Below, in pieces: positions 22,013-30,246 of a DNA stretch of 64,000 bases. Both the position numbers and the translations under genes were made by a program. The notes beneath the pieces are model-generated. The model saw nothing but the letters and a program-made list of their open reading frames with translations. It was not told the DNA's origin and searched no databases. Positions within the stretch are counted from its first letter, which is position 1. Every line of letters starts with the position of its first letter. Source of the stretch: Cytobacillus oceanisediminis (GTDB lineage: Bacteria > Bacillota > Bacilli > Bacillales > Cytobacillaceae); assembly GCF_007830235.1 (NCBI RefSeq), contig NZ_VLKI01000015.1, positions 54,615 through 118,614 of the forward strand. The letters run 5' to 3'.

Positions 22013-23734
22013 TTACTTTAGTATTTTTTCTACTATATAAGTACCCTGATAGTTTTCAAGTGTGTTTAGATAACCTACTACATCTACTGTATAGGTTCCT
22101 TGTTCGATATCAGGGATAATTGTTTCTTCAAAAGTGGAAAGTGCTTTCCCGGATGAACCGACAAGGGTACCGGCAGAGTCTCTTACTTCCATATCCAAGT
22201 CATTTGCGGCGAGGGCCCAGTCAATTCGAACGGTAAGGCTGACTGTTCCTTTGTCTATTGCAATGTCTTTATAATCGTGGGAGGCTATGCCTACGTCAGC
22301 AGCGCCCAAGCCGATTGTTCCATCCCAATTATATTCCGTGGTGTATGTGTCGTATGTTTTTCCAGTTTTATTATCGCGGTACTTTCCAATGTTAACATTG
22401 ATGTTTTGTGCTGCTTCGACTGCATTATAGGCATTGACATAGCCGGACCCTGCTTCATGATATTGATAGTTTTCCATTGGATCGGCTGTTTGCGTTAGAA
22501 GTTCAAGTGCCATGTCCGGTGTTAGGTTTGCTTGGGCCTCTTTCATAAGAGCTATGACTCCGGAAATATGCGGAGTTGCCATACTTGTTCCGCTGGAAGT
22601 TGTGTAGTAAGGCAGGTAATCAGGATCGATATAGGTTGCATCTGTTACTGTTCCGAGTGTGTTCATTACTGAGCCTGTTGAAGCACGGGTGGCTACGATA
22701 TCTACGCCAGGTGCAGTGATATCAGGATGCAGGTATTCATCTCCTGGTACACCGCGGGATGAGAAGTCAGCGAGTGCTTTGTCTTTTGTGCCTGCTGCTA
22801 CACTGATTACCCAGGGAGCTGCAGAGTAAGGGTTAAGGGTATTGTCGTCTGGCCCTTCATTTCCTGCAGCAAATACAACTGTCATGCCGGCGTCATGGGC
22901 TTTTTTCGATGCGATGTTGATAGGATGGTTTGGAGAGTATTCTCCTGTTGAGCCCCAACTATTGCTGATGATATTGATTCCGTATTTTTCCTGGTTGGCA
23001 AGGACATAGTCAAATGCTTCGAGTGACCACAGAATATTGATTCCTTCACCAACACCAAGACCAACTAGTTTTGCGTCTGGCGCTACTCCTTTATAAAGGC
23101 CATCGCTTGCTGTTCCACTGCCGGCTATGGTTCCAGCCACGTGTGTTCCATGTCCGGAGGTTGTGTCTGTGTTTATGACATTTTCAAGGTAAAGGCTGCT
23201 TCCTCCGAATAAGCTGTCGCCAACTAAAAATTTCACATTTTGGATGACTTTTTCGCCGAATTGAAGGTCCTGGTGGGTTGCGTCAATGCCACTATCTATG
23301 ATGGCTACAGTTACGCCTTTGCCGGTGTAGCCAAGGTCGTTCCAGACGGATTCAACTCCGATTAATTTTCTGCTGTCTTTCATGAGGTATTGAAGGTCTT
23401 CATTTAAGTAGATGGATAGGATGTTGTTGGTGGCTGAGCTGAGAAGGCTGTTGATCATGGGAAGGCTGCCTTTGACTGTAACCATCGGTAAGTTAGTGTA
23501 TGTTTTGGTTTCAAACCCGAGAGTTTGTAAGAGTTGTATGTCTAATGATTGCGGTTGGTCTTTGTAGGTTATGATGGCTTCTGTATTTGTGTTGTTTAGC
23601 GGGTTTTCCAGCAGCTCTTGCAGTTTTGGATCGAGTTCGATGGATAGCAGGTCTGCTTTTGGACTGGACATGGATGATGAGAAGATGAGTCCAAAGATTA
23701 ATAGGAATAGAGTTGTGATGCGTAAGATTTTCAT
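22013..23734 (-). CDS. Secreted subtilisin-family protease with C-terminal beta domain
   Basis: Extracellular S8 serine protease, 573 residues: signal peptide (1-~27), an I9-like propeptide (~45-115), catalytic domain with Asp147 in AIIDSGIDATHQD, His195 in SGHGTHVAG, oxyanion Asn292 in AAGNEGP, and Ser384 in SSGTSMATPHISG. The C-terminal ~100 residues (ALAANDLDMEVRDSAG...) resemble a pre-peptidase C-terminal (PPC) beta domain. It is distinct from the PA-domain protease at 4753. The complementary-strand ribosome binding site is AGGAGGAA; the gene ends at a strong bidirectional terminator. Role: extracellular protein degradation, inferred. Confidence 0.9.
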   Translation of the reverse strand: MKILRITTLFLLIFGLIFSSSMSSPKADLLSIELDPKLQELLENPLNNTNTEAIITYKDQPQSLDIQLLQTLGFETKTYTNLPMVTVKGSLPMINSLLSSATNNILSIYLNEDLQYLMKDSRKLIGVESVWNDLGYTGKGVTVAIIDSGIDATHQDLQFGEKVIQNVKFLVGDSLFGGSSLYLENVINTDTTSGHGTHVAGTIAGSGTASDGLYKGVAPDAKLVGLGVGEGINILWSLEAFDYVLANQEKYGINIISNSWGSTGEYSPNHPINIASKKAHDAGMTVVFAAGNEGPDDNTLNPYSAAPWVISVAAGTKDKALADFSSRGVPGDEYLHPDITAPGVDIVATRASTGSVMNTLGTVTDATYIDPDYLPYYTTSSGTSMATPHISGVIALMKEAQANLTPDMALELLTQTADPMENYQYHEAGSGYVNAYNAVEAAQNINVNIGKYRDNKTGKTYDTYTTEYNWDGTIGLGAADVGIASHDYKDIAIDKGTVSLTVRIDWALAANDLDMEVRDSAGTLVGSSGKALSTFEETIIPDIEQGTYTVDVVGYLNTLENYQGTYIVEKILK

Positions 23735-24208
23735 TTAATTCCTCCTGATTATTTAGAATTTTCTAACGATTTGATTATACCCTAGATGAGAAACAGATAA
23801 ACGGGACTTTTGGGGGGTTTTTAATTGAGTTGGTTTTTTAGGGGCTTTTTAAAAAGGAAGACCTTCTGTCTTTTTATCTAAAAGATGAGTATGAAAAAGT
23901 GGGGGGAGGTGTTACATTTCTCACTGACAGAGGTTGTTTTTTGTTTTTAAATGGTAGGTGGAAAGGCTCTTTTGTGAAAGTCCAATAGAATTTGATGGAT
24001 ATTGTGGTGGTGCATACTCATATATTCTATTGATGAATGCAGGCAAGCTATATTCGTTAGGCACGTCATCTTCCGCTGCGCTCCAGATCACGTGCACTTT
24101 TGTTGGTTTTTGTTGCCCAAATTGGGGAGGGTTCGATTTTGCGTCATCTCCTGATGTGTTTCGAGGGTGTTTTTTCAGGGAGATCACGCAATCGCCCAGA
24201 GGAGGGGG
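23735..24208. other. Non-coding stretch between protease and structured element
   Basis: It holds the promoter region of the leftward protease and, from about 23950, a higher-GC stretch. Two long overlapping open frames cross it (rightward 23958-24422, leftward 23921-24376), but neither has a ribosome binding site or a recognisable product, and both run through the palindromes at 24209-24403. Confidence 0.5.
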
Positions 24209-24403
24209 ACGTGTCGACAACGAAGTTTCTGCTTTTGGAAATTCTCTCTCTGCGAGCCGCTGGCGCGTCTCTGGATTCAGCAGGCTGAATCCCCGCCGAA
24301 CAAAGCTTTTTCTGCTTTTTGAGAGCGAGCTCTCAAACGCTGCAAAACTTTGTTCGGCAGTCGAGAGAATTTCCAATAATAGTCTGAGGTTGTGTCGACA
24401 CGT
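24209..24403. ncRNA. Highly structured element of unknown function upstream of nuoA
   Basis: Nested perfect inverted repeats: outer ACGTGTCGACA (24209-24219)/TGTCGACACGT (24393-24403); next TTGGAAATTCTCTC (24235-24248)/GAGAGAATTTCCAA (24363-24376). Inside these are hairpin GGATTCAG/CTGAATCC (24273-24292) and stem GCCGAACAAAG (24295-24305)/CTTTGTTCGGC (24348-24358), which encloses TTTGAGAGC/GCTCTCAAA (24318-24337). Together they make a closed multibranch fold. It could be a structured RNA, a MITE-like mobile element, or both. The nesting is seen directly; the type label is a guess. Confidence 0.5.
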
Positions 24404-24423
24404 GGGTTTTAGGGTGCTATAAT
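24395..24423 (+). promoter_or_regulatory. Extended -10 promoter of the nuo operon
   Basis: TCGACA (24395-24400), 17-bp spacer, TGCTATAAT (24415-24423, extended -10). The -35 box lies inside the right arm of the structured element. Confidence 0.7.
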
Positions 24424-24479
24424 GGTTACGGTTACATGTTTAAATGTTGTGAAAATTTTCGGCATTGGAGGGGATGGAC

Positions 24480-24854
24480 ATGGAGCTTTGGAATTTATAT
24501 CAAAATAACTATTTGATAGTTTTTGTGTTTCTGTGTCTTGGGGTTTTACTGCCTGTGGTGGCGTTGTTTATAGGGAAGCTTTTGCGGCCTTATAATCCTT
24601 ATGATGCAAAGTACACCATTTATGAGAGCGGAAATGAGCCATTTCATGATTCTAGGGTGCGGTTCAATGTCCGCTATTATATTTTTGCCCTTATGTTTGT
24701 CATTTTTGATGTGGAGACTGTGTTTTTATATCCATGGGCAGTGGCGTATGAGAAGCTTGGTATTTTTGCACTAATTGAGATGTTGATTTTTGTGTTTATG
24801 CTTGTAATTGGGCTTGTATATGCTTGGAAGAAGAAGGTGCTAAAATGGATTTAA
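24480..24854 (+). CDS. nuoA: NADH-quinone oxidoreductase subunit A
   Basis: Small membrane subunit of complex I, 124 residues, three membrane helices. The conserved loop YECGxxP appears as [21 protein letters not shown], with Ser in place of the usual Cys, and the acidic [12 protein letters not shown] signature follows. ATG 24480 is 7 bases after GGAGGGG; ATG 24474 and TTG 24465 are in frame but lie within that site. First gene of an 11-gene operon. It overlaps nuoB by 10 bp. Confidence 0.93.
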   Translation: MELWNLYQNNYLIVFVFLCLGVLLPVVALFIGKLLRPYNPYDAKYTIYESGNEPFHDSRVRFNVRYYIFALMFVIFDVETVFLYPWAVAYEKLGIFALIEMLIFVFMLVIGLVYAWKKKVLKWI

Positions 24855-25357
24855 AAATGGAAAACATTCCAGAAGCAGAAATGGAAGAGATTAAACGGAC
24901 TGTGTTTTTTTCTACATTTGAACAAATAAAAGCTTGGGCGCGGAGTAATTCATTATGGCCAATGACCTTCGGGCTTGCTTGTTGTGCCATCGAAATGATG
25001 CAGGCGAGTAATGCTCATTATGATTTGGAGCGTTTCGGTACTTTCTATCGTAACTCGCCACGACAATCGGATGTAATGATTGTTTCGGGAACTGTTACGA
25101 AGAAGATGGCGCCGATTCTTCGCCGTCTTTATGATCAAATGCCGGAGCCAAAATGGGTTATCGCCATGGGTTCTTGTGCGACAGCTGGCGGACCATATGT
25201 AAAGTCCTATTCAGTTGTAAAGGGCGTCGATCAGATTGTTCCTGTTGATGTATACATACCAGGTTGCCCTCCGAATCCGGCAGCTTTGATATATGGAATT
25301 AATAAATTGAGGGAGAAAATCCGTTACGAGGCTAAGACTGGGAAGAAGGTGATCTAA
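24845..25357 (+). CDS. nuoB: NADH-quinone oxidoreductase subunit B
   Basis: Carries the terminal [4Fe-4S] cluster N2 that passes electrons to quinone, 170 residues. Ligands are visible as Cys46-Cys47 (LACCAIEMM), Cys111 (MGSCATAGG) and Cys141 (PGCPPNP). ATG 24845 follows AGAAGGTG in the 3' end of nuoA. The nuoC start is 4 bases after the stop. Confidence 0.97.
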   Translation: MDLKMENIPEAEMEEIKRTVFFSTFEQIKAWARSNSLWPMTFGLACCAIEMMQASNAHYDLERFGTFYRNSPRQSDVMIVSGTVTKKMAPILRRLYDQMPEPKWVIAMGSCATAGGPYVKSYSVVKGVDQIVPVDVYIPGCPPNPAALIYGINKLREKIRYEAKTGKKVI

Positions 25358-25360
25358 CCT

Positions 25361-26626
25361 ATGAGCGGCGAGAAGGATCTTGAACAGCAGAAAAAAGAGG
25401 CAGCCGCGAAAGCAAAGGCCGCCGCACTGGCAAAAATGAAGGCAAAAGAGCAGGGAGAAGCGAAGGAAGAGTCTCCAGCAGAGGATATGGATCTGGCAAA
25501 GCAAAAAGCAGCAGCCGCCGCTAAAGCAAAGGCCGCCGCACTGGCAAAAATGAAGGCAAAAGAGCAGGGAGAAGCGAAGGAAGAGTCTCCAGCAGAGGAT
25601 ATGGATCTGGCAAAGCAAAAAGCAGCAGCCGCCGCTAAAGCGAAGGCCGCCGCGCTGGCAAAACAGAAAGCAAAAGAGCAGGGAGAAGCAAAAGAAGAAT
25701 CTCCTGCTGAAGATTTGGATATAGCAAAGCAAAAGGCAGCAGCTGCAGCAAAAGCAAAAGCGGCAGCAGCGGCGAAGGCCAAGGCCGCCGCACAGGCGAA
25801 GCAGGCGGCCGGAGCCGGTGATGGTGATGATGATGATGAAAAGGCGAAGGCAATCGCAGCAGCAAAAGCAAAGGCTGCAGCCGCAGCGAAGGCGAAAGCA
25901 GCCGCACAGGCGAAGCAAGCAGGCGGAGCCGGTGGAGATGACGAAAAAGCGAAAGCGATCGCAGCCGCGAAAGCAAAAGCGGCAGCTGCAGCAAAGGCGA
26001 AGTTAGCGGCAGGCGGAGCTGGCGCGGATGATGAAAAGGCGAAGGCAATTGCAGCAGCAAAAGCAAAGGCCGCCGCAGCAGCCGCAGCGAAAGCCAAAGC
26101 AGCTGGAGGAAAGGCTGATGCTGAACCTGCCGAGGAGAAGAAGCCATCCGTCAATCAGCCTTATCTTGATAAGTATGTAAAAGTAATTAATGAAAATCTC
26201 GGTTCAGATGTATTGGAAGATTACTATATTAACAATCTATCCAAGGATGTACCGACATTAATCGTGAAGGCTGATTACTATTATAAATTGGCTGAATTCC
26301 TTAAATATAATGAACAGCTTGGGTTTGATTACTTATCTGAGCTGCATGGAACAGACTACGAAACACATATGGAAGTGTATGTTCACTTATTCTCATATAA
26401 AAACACTCAATCTGTTGCTTTAAAAGTAAAGATTGATCGTAATGAACCAACAATCGATTCATTGCAGCCGCTTTGGGAAGGGGCAAATTGGCCTGAATGC
26501 GAAGCTTATGATTTGTTAGGGATAAAATTTAAAAATCATCCTAACCTGCACCGCATCATGCTTGGCGAAGAATGGGTTGGTTATCCGCTAAGGAAAGACT
26601 ATGAACCGTATGATGTGGAGGTGTAA
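25361..26626 (+). CDS. nuoC: NADH-quinone oxidoreductase subunit C with long Ala/Lys-rich N-terminal repeat region
   Basis: Connecting-module subunit of complex I. The ~150-residue C-terminal part (~270-421) is the conserved 30-kDa domain ending CEAYDLLGIKFKNHPNLHRI...YPLRKDYEP. It is preceded by about 265 residues made almost entirely of Ala, Lys, Glu and Gln. Within this, a 38-codon unit containing KAKEQGEAKEESPAED repeats in tandem (114-bp period; two near-identical copies, a third degenerate), followed by shorter AKAKAAAA blocks separated by DDDEKAKAIAA. Low-complexity N-terminal extensions of NuoC occur in other bacilli, but this one exceeds the catalytic domain in length. Start ATG 25361. 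Confidence 0.93.
   Translation: MSGEKDLEQQKKEAAAKAKAAALAKMKAKEQGEAKEESPAEDMDLAKQKAAAAAKAKAAALAKMKAKEQGEAKEESPAEDMDLAKQKAAAAAKAKAAALAKQKAKEQGEAKEESPAEDLDIAKQKAAAAAKAKAAAAAKAKAAAQAKQAAGAGDGDDDDEKAKAIAAAKAKAAAAAKAKAAAQAKQAGGAGGDDEKAKAIAAAKAKAAAAAKAKLAAGGAGADDEKAKAIAAAKAKAAAAAAAKAKAAGGKADAEPAEEKKPSVNQPYLDKYVKVINENLGSDVLEDYYINNLSKDVPTLIVKADYYYKLAEFLKYNEQLGFDYLSELHGTDYETHMEVYVHLFSYKNTQSVALKVKIDRNEPTIDSLQPLWEGANWPECEAYDLLGIKFKNHPNLHRIMLGEEWVGYPLRKDYEPYDVEV
25391..25735 (+). repeat. 114-bp in-frame tandem repeat inside nuoC
   Basis: Corresponding positions (CTGGCAAAAATGAAGG) occur at 25427 and 25541, exactly 114 bp apart, and the flanking sequence is almost identical over the whole period. A third, diverged copy follows. 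Such repeats change length easily by slippage or recombination. Confidence 0.85.
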
Positions 26627-26629
26627 CCA

Positions 26630-27730
26630 TTGTTGCGAACAGAAGAAATGCTTTTGAACGTAGGACCTCAGCATCCTAGTACGCACGGTGTTTTTCGTCT
26701 CGTCTTAAAAATTGATGGGGAAATCATTAAAGAAGCAAAGCCGGTGATTGGCTACCTTCATCGCGGAACAGAAAAGCTGGCAGAAGACCTGCAATATACT
26801 CAAATCATTCCTTACACAGACCGGATGGACTATGTATCCGCTATGACGAATAACTATGTGCTTTGCCATGCAGTTGAAACAATGATGGATATAAAAGTTC
26901 CGGAAAGAGCGGAATATTTGCGCGTCATTGCCATGGAGCTCGGCCGTGTAGCAAGCCATCTGGTTTGGTGGGGTACATACTTGCTTGACCTTGGGGCAAC
27001 GAGCCCGCTCCTTTACGCATTCCGTGAAAGGGAAATGATTATTAACTTGCTCAATGAGCTTTCGGGTGCACGTTTGACCTTCAACTATATGCGTGTTGGC
27101 GGAGTCAAATGGGATGCTCCGGAAGGGTGGATTGAGAAGGTAGCAGAGTTTATTCCATATATGCGCGAGCAATTGAAAGGCTACCATACTCTTGTTACAG
27201 GTAACGAAATCTTCTTGAATCGTGTAAAAGGCATAGGGAAATACACGAAGGAAGAGGCAATTAACTTCTCTCTTAGTGGAGCAAACCTTCGCTGTACCGG
27301 CGTAAAATGGGATCTTCGCAAAAATGAGCCTTATTCCATTTATGATCGATTTGATTTTGATGTTCCTGTTCAGGATGGCGGAGACGCATGGGCACGCTAC
27401 CAGGTTCGCCTGGCTGAAATCGAGGAGTCATTGAAAATTTTAGAGCAGGCTTGCGAGCAGTTCCCGGCTGAAGGCGATATCCTTGCAAAAGTGCCGAAAA
27501 TCATTAAGGCGCCTAAAGGGGAAGCTTTTGTAAGAATCGAGTCTCCTCGAGGGGAAATTGGCTGCTATATTGCAAGTGATGGAAAGAAAGAACCATATCG
27601 CCTGAAATTTAGAAGGCCATCATTTTATAATCTTCAAATTCTCCCAAAATTACTGGAGGGAGAAAGCATAGCAAACTTAATTTCCATACTAGGGGCAGTT
27701 GATATTATCCTAGGGGAGGTGGATGGCTAA
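26630..27730 (+). CDS. nuoD: NADH-quinone oxidoreductase subunit D
   Basis: The 49-kDa subunit that forms the quinone site with NuoB, 366 residues. It opens with VGPQHPSTHGVFRL, and HRGTEKLAE, TDRMDYVSAM and the C-terminal DIILGEVDG are characteristic. TTG start at 26630 behind GGAGGTG. Its stop TAA shares one base with the nuoH ATG (27730). Confidence 0.97.
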   Translation: MLRTEEMLLNVGPQHPSTHGVFRLVLKIDGEIIKEAKPVIGYLHRGTEKLAEDLQYTQIIPYTDRMDYVSAMTNNYVLCHAVETMMDIKVPERAEYLRVIAMELGRVASHLVWWGTYLLDLGATSPLLYAFREREMIINLLNELSGARLTFNYMRVGGVKWDAPEGWIEKVAEFIPYMREQLKGYHTLVTGNEIFLNRVKGIGKYTKEEAINFSLSGANLRCTGVKWDLRKNEPYSIYDRFDFDVPVQDGGDAWARYQVRLAEIEESLKILEQACEQFPAEGDILAKVPKIIKAPKGEAFVRIESPRGEIGCYIASDGKKEPYRLKFRRPSFYNLQILPKLLEGESIANLISILGAVDIILGEVDG

Positions 27731-28740
27731 TGGTAGAGGAATTATTGCATTCCCAGGCAGGAATATTTAACTTTGGGGTCTTCTTTTTACTGGCGGTTGT
27801 TCTGCTTTTAGTCGTTTTAGGCTTCGTTACGTATGCCATATTGGCGGAACGTAAAGTAATGGGTTTTATGCAGCTTCGCCAGGGTCCTAACCAGGTAGGT
27901 GGACGCTGGGGGCTATTGCAGACCGTCGCAGACGTTTTGAAGCTTTTAGTAAAAGAGGATACGATTCCAAAGCTTGCTGATAAGCCATTATTTATTATTG
28001 CACCTGTAATCGGCTTTGCTCCGGCCTTTATGGTTATGGCAACCATCCCGTTTACAGATAAACTGCAATTTGCAGATCTTAGTGTAGGACTGCTTTATTA
28101 TATTGCCATCTCAGGGTTGACTACGATTGGAATGGTGACGGGCGGATGGGCATCCAATAACAAATACGCCCTTCTCGGCGGAATGCGTGCAGCAGCACAG
28201 ATGATTTCCTATGAAATCCCGCTAGTCATGTCCGTGCTTGGAATCATTCTTTTAACGGGAAGCTTAAACTTGAATGAGATCGTCGCAGCTCAGGAGAATG
28301 TGTGGTTTATCCTGCTTCAGCCGGTTGCATTCATTGTGTTCCTGATTGCATCAGTTGCAGAGTTAAACCGTATTCCATTTGACCTTCCTGAGTCCGAAAA
28401 TGAACTGGTAGCCGGTTTCACGACGGAATATTCAGGGTTCCGCTGGGCAATGTTTATGCTTGCAGAATATGTATATATGTTTGCAATGGCGTCATTAACA
28501 ACGGTTCTATTCCTTGGCGGATGGCTTCCGTTATTTTCATTCCTGGACTTCATTCCAGGCGCTGTATGGTTTGCGTTAAAGTTTACAGTAGTGATCTTTT
28601 TATTAATCTGGTTCCGCAGTACGTTCCCGCGTATCAGGGCTGACCAGTTAATGGAGTTTGGCTGGAAAGTACTATTGCCAGTAGCGCTGGCCAATATTTT
28701 CTTAACGGCTATTATCAAAGAAGTTATGAATCTGTTCTAA
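27730..28740 (+). CDS. nuoH: NADH-quinone oxidoreductase subunit H
   Basis: Membrane subunit at the hydrophilic/membrane interface, 336 residues, about eight helices. Conserved blocks are ERKVMGFMQLRQGPN, EIPLVMSVLG, and the acidic quinone-channel loop AELNRIPFDLPESENELVAGF. It overlaps nuoD by one base. An 81-bp gap with a weak hairpin (CTTAGTG...CACTGAG, about 28768-28791) precedes nuoI. Confidence 0.97.
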   Translation: MVEELLHSQAGIFNFGVFFLLAVVLLLVVLGFVTYAILAERKVMGFMQLRQGPNQVGGRWGLLQTVADVLKLLVKEDTIPKLADKPLFIIAPVIGFAPAFMVMATIPFTDKLQFADLSVGLLYYIAISGLTTIGMVTGGWASNNKYALLGGMRAAAQMISYEIPLVMSVLGIILLTGSLNLNEIVAAQENVWFILLQPVAFIVFLIASVAELNRIPFDLPESENELVAGFTTEYSGFRWAMFMLAEYVYMFAMASLTTVLFLGGWLPLFSFLDFIPGAVWFALKFTVVIFLLIWFRSTFPRIRADQLMEFGWKVLLPVALANIFLTAIIKEVMNLF

Positions 28741-28821
28741 AAAAACTCTATTTTGCAGGAAGAATTCTTAGTGCAAGATTCACACTGAGAGAAGTTCACT
28801 TTAATTGTAAGGGGTGAAAAC

Positions 28822-29241
28822 ATGCTTGGATTAGCAAAAGGTTTAAAGTATACCCTTAAAAACTTAACAAGAGAAAAGCCGACTTATGAATATCCGCATG
28901 AACCGCTTCCATTGCCGGACCGTTTTCGGGGCATACAAAAATTTTATCCGGAAAAATGCATCGTTTGTAATCAGTGTGCAAACATTTGCCCGACAGATTG
29001 TATTCAATTAACCGGAAAAAAACACCCGGATCCAGCGAAAAAAGGCAAAATTATTGATACGTATGACATCAACTTTGAAATATGCATTCTTTGCGATTTG
29101 TGCACAGAGGTTTGCCCAACAGAAGCGATTATTATGACAAATAACTTCGAATTGTCGGAGTACAGCCGCGATGAGCTGTTTAAAAACCTCGAATGGCTGG
29201 ATGAAAATGATGAGAATATACGGAAGGTGAATAAAGCATGA
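28822..29241 (+). CDS. nuoI: NADH-quinone oxidoreductase subunit I (2x[4Fe-4S])
   Basis: Ferredoxin-like subunit carrying clusters N6a and N6b, 139 residues. Two CxxCxxCxxxCP motifs: Cys46/49/52/56 and Cys88/91/94/98. It overlaps nuoJ by 4 bp. Confidence 0.97.
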   Translation: MLGLAKGLKYTLKNLTREKPTYEYPHEPLPLPDRFRGIQKFYPEKCIVCNQCANICPTDCIQLTGKKHPDPAKKGKIIDTYDINFEICILCDLCTEVCPTEAIIMTNNFELSEYSRDELFKNLEWLDENDENIRKVNKA

Positions 29242-29759
29242 CGTTTTCAGGTGAGTTTTTAGCGTTTATGTCCCTTGCTTTAGTAGCGGTCATCGGCGGC
29301 GTGCTTTTATTGAACCTTACCAAAGTCGTGCATATGGTCGTCGCGCTTGTTTTTACCTTCGTGAGTATCGCCGGAATTTATGTGCTGCTGTCTGCTGAAT
29401 TCGTTGCAGCTGTCCAGATCCTTATTTATTCCGGTGCGATTACCATTATCATGCTATTTGGAATCATGCTGACACGCCATAATGACACAAGCGAGCCTCA
29501 AACAGGCCGCTGGCGGAAATTATTACTGTTTCTGGGTGTACTGGGCTTTGCCTTTGCGGTTTACATCGGCATTTATAACCTGGATATTGCCCAAACACCG
29601 ACTGACCTTCATGTAAATAATACAGAACAAATTGGGATAGAGCTTTACTCAAAATTCATCATTCCTTTTGAAGTAACATCCGTTTTATTATTGGTAGCTT
29701 TGATTGGTTCGATTGTTCTGGCTAAAAGAGATGATGAGAAGGAGGCGGAGGAGGAATGA
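29238..29759 (+). CDS. nuoJ: NADH-quinone oxidoreductase subunit J
   Basis: Membrane subunit of 173 residues, five helices. The conserved helix-3 region reads [21 protein letters not shown]. Four-base overlaps at both ends (nuoI, nuoK) indicate translational coupling. The acidic tail DDEKEAEEE is probably cytoplasmic. Confidence 0.95.
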   Translation: MTFSGEFLAFMSLALVAVIGGVLLLNLTKVVHMVVALVFTFVSIAGIYVLLSAEFVAAVQILIYSGAITIIMLFGIMLTRHNDTSEPQTGRWRKLLLFLGVLGFAFAVYIGIYNLDIAQTPTDLHVNNTEQIGIELYSKFIIPFEVTSVLLLVALIGSIVLAKRDDEKEAEEE

Positions 29760-30070
29760 GTGCAGTTCCCGTTCAAGCCTACCTGGCATTGGCTTTGATT
29801 CTTTTCTGTATCGGTCTATATGGAGCGTTAACAAAACGCAATACAGTCATTGTCCTGATTTCTATCGAATTAATGCTGAATGCGGTAAATATTAATCTTG
29901 TAGCTTTTAGCAAATATGGCATTGCGCCTTCTATTACCGGGCAGATTTTTGCCCTGTTTGTCATAACGGTTGCGGCAGCAGAAGCCGCAGTTGGTTTAGC
30001 GATTTTGATTGCGCTTTATCGCAACAGGCAAACCGTCAATATTGATGAGATGGATACGATGAAACATTAA
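29756..30070 (+). CDS. nuoK: NADH-quinone oxidoreductase subunit K
   Basis: Small antiporter-linked membrane subunit, 104 residues, three helices, with the conserved membrane glutamates in [13 protein letters not shown] and [13 protein letters not shown]. It overlaps nuoJ by 4 bp. A structured ~170-bp gap separates it from nuoL, the only large gap inside the operon. Confidence 0.95.
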   Translation: MSAVPVQAYLALALILFCIGLYGALTKRNTVIVLISIELMLNAVNINLVAFSKYGIAPSITGQIFALFVITVAAAEAAVGLAILIALYRNRQTVNIDEMDTMKH

Positions 30071-30125
30071 TCAGTGGACTTTGTGAGAAATGCCGTCTAT
30101 AGCGGCTAAAAATATAGAAAGAATA

Positions 30126-30227
30126 GGCTCGAGGCCCTTCTTAAGGCTGAGCCTGAAAGGACCTGTTCACTGCGGGTCCCAATCTGACACGCCGGCAACT
30201 CGGACTGCCAAGCTTTAGGGCGTGTTC
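30126..30227 (+). ncRNA. Three-hairpin segment between nuoK and nuoL
   Basis: Hairpin 1 GGCTC (30126-30130)/GAGCC (30149-30153) with inner GCC/GGC; hairpin 2 GGACC (30159-30163)/GGTCC (30175-30179); hairpin 3 ACACGCC (30187-30193)/GGCGTGT (30219-30225) enclosing GGCA/TGCC (30194-30209). The segment ends about 4 nt before the nuoL ribosome binding site. It could be an RNA processing or translation control element; it matches no riboswitch class I recognise. Confidence 0.5.
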
Positions 30228-30246
30228 AAAAAAGGGGATTGTGATA

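Noticed and set aside
23921..24422. Two long overlapping open frames (leftward 151 aa, rightward 154 aa) upstream of nuoA
   Set aside because: No ribosome binding site, no recognisable product, low-complexity composition, and both run through the perfect palindromes; better explained by the structured element.
25211..26154. Long leftward open frames (up to 266 aa) opposite nuoC
   Set aside because: Shadows of the Ala/Lys repeat: GCN and AAR codons read as Ala/Phe/Ser-rich frames on the other strand.
30126..30227. T-box or tRNA-like leader between nuoK and nuoL
   Set aside because: No T-box antiterminator sequence, no specifier loop, no terminator, and no tRNA cloverleaf with TTC loop.
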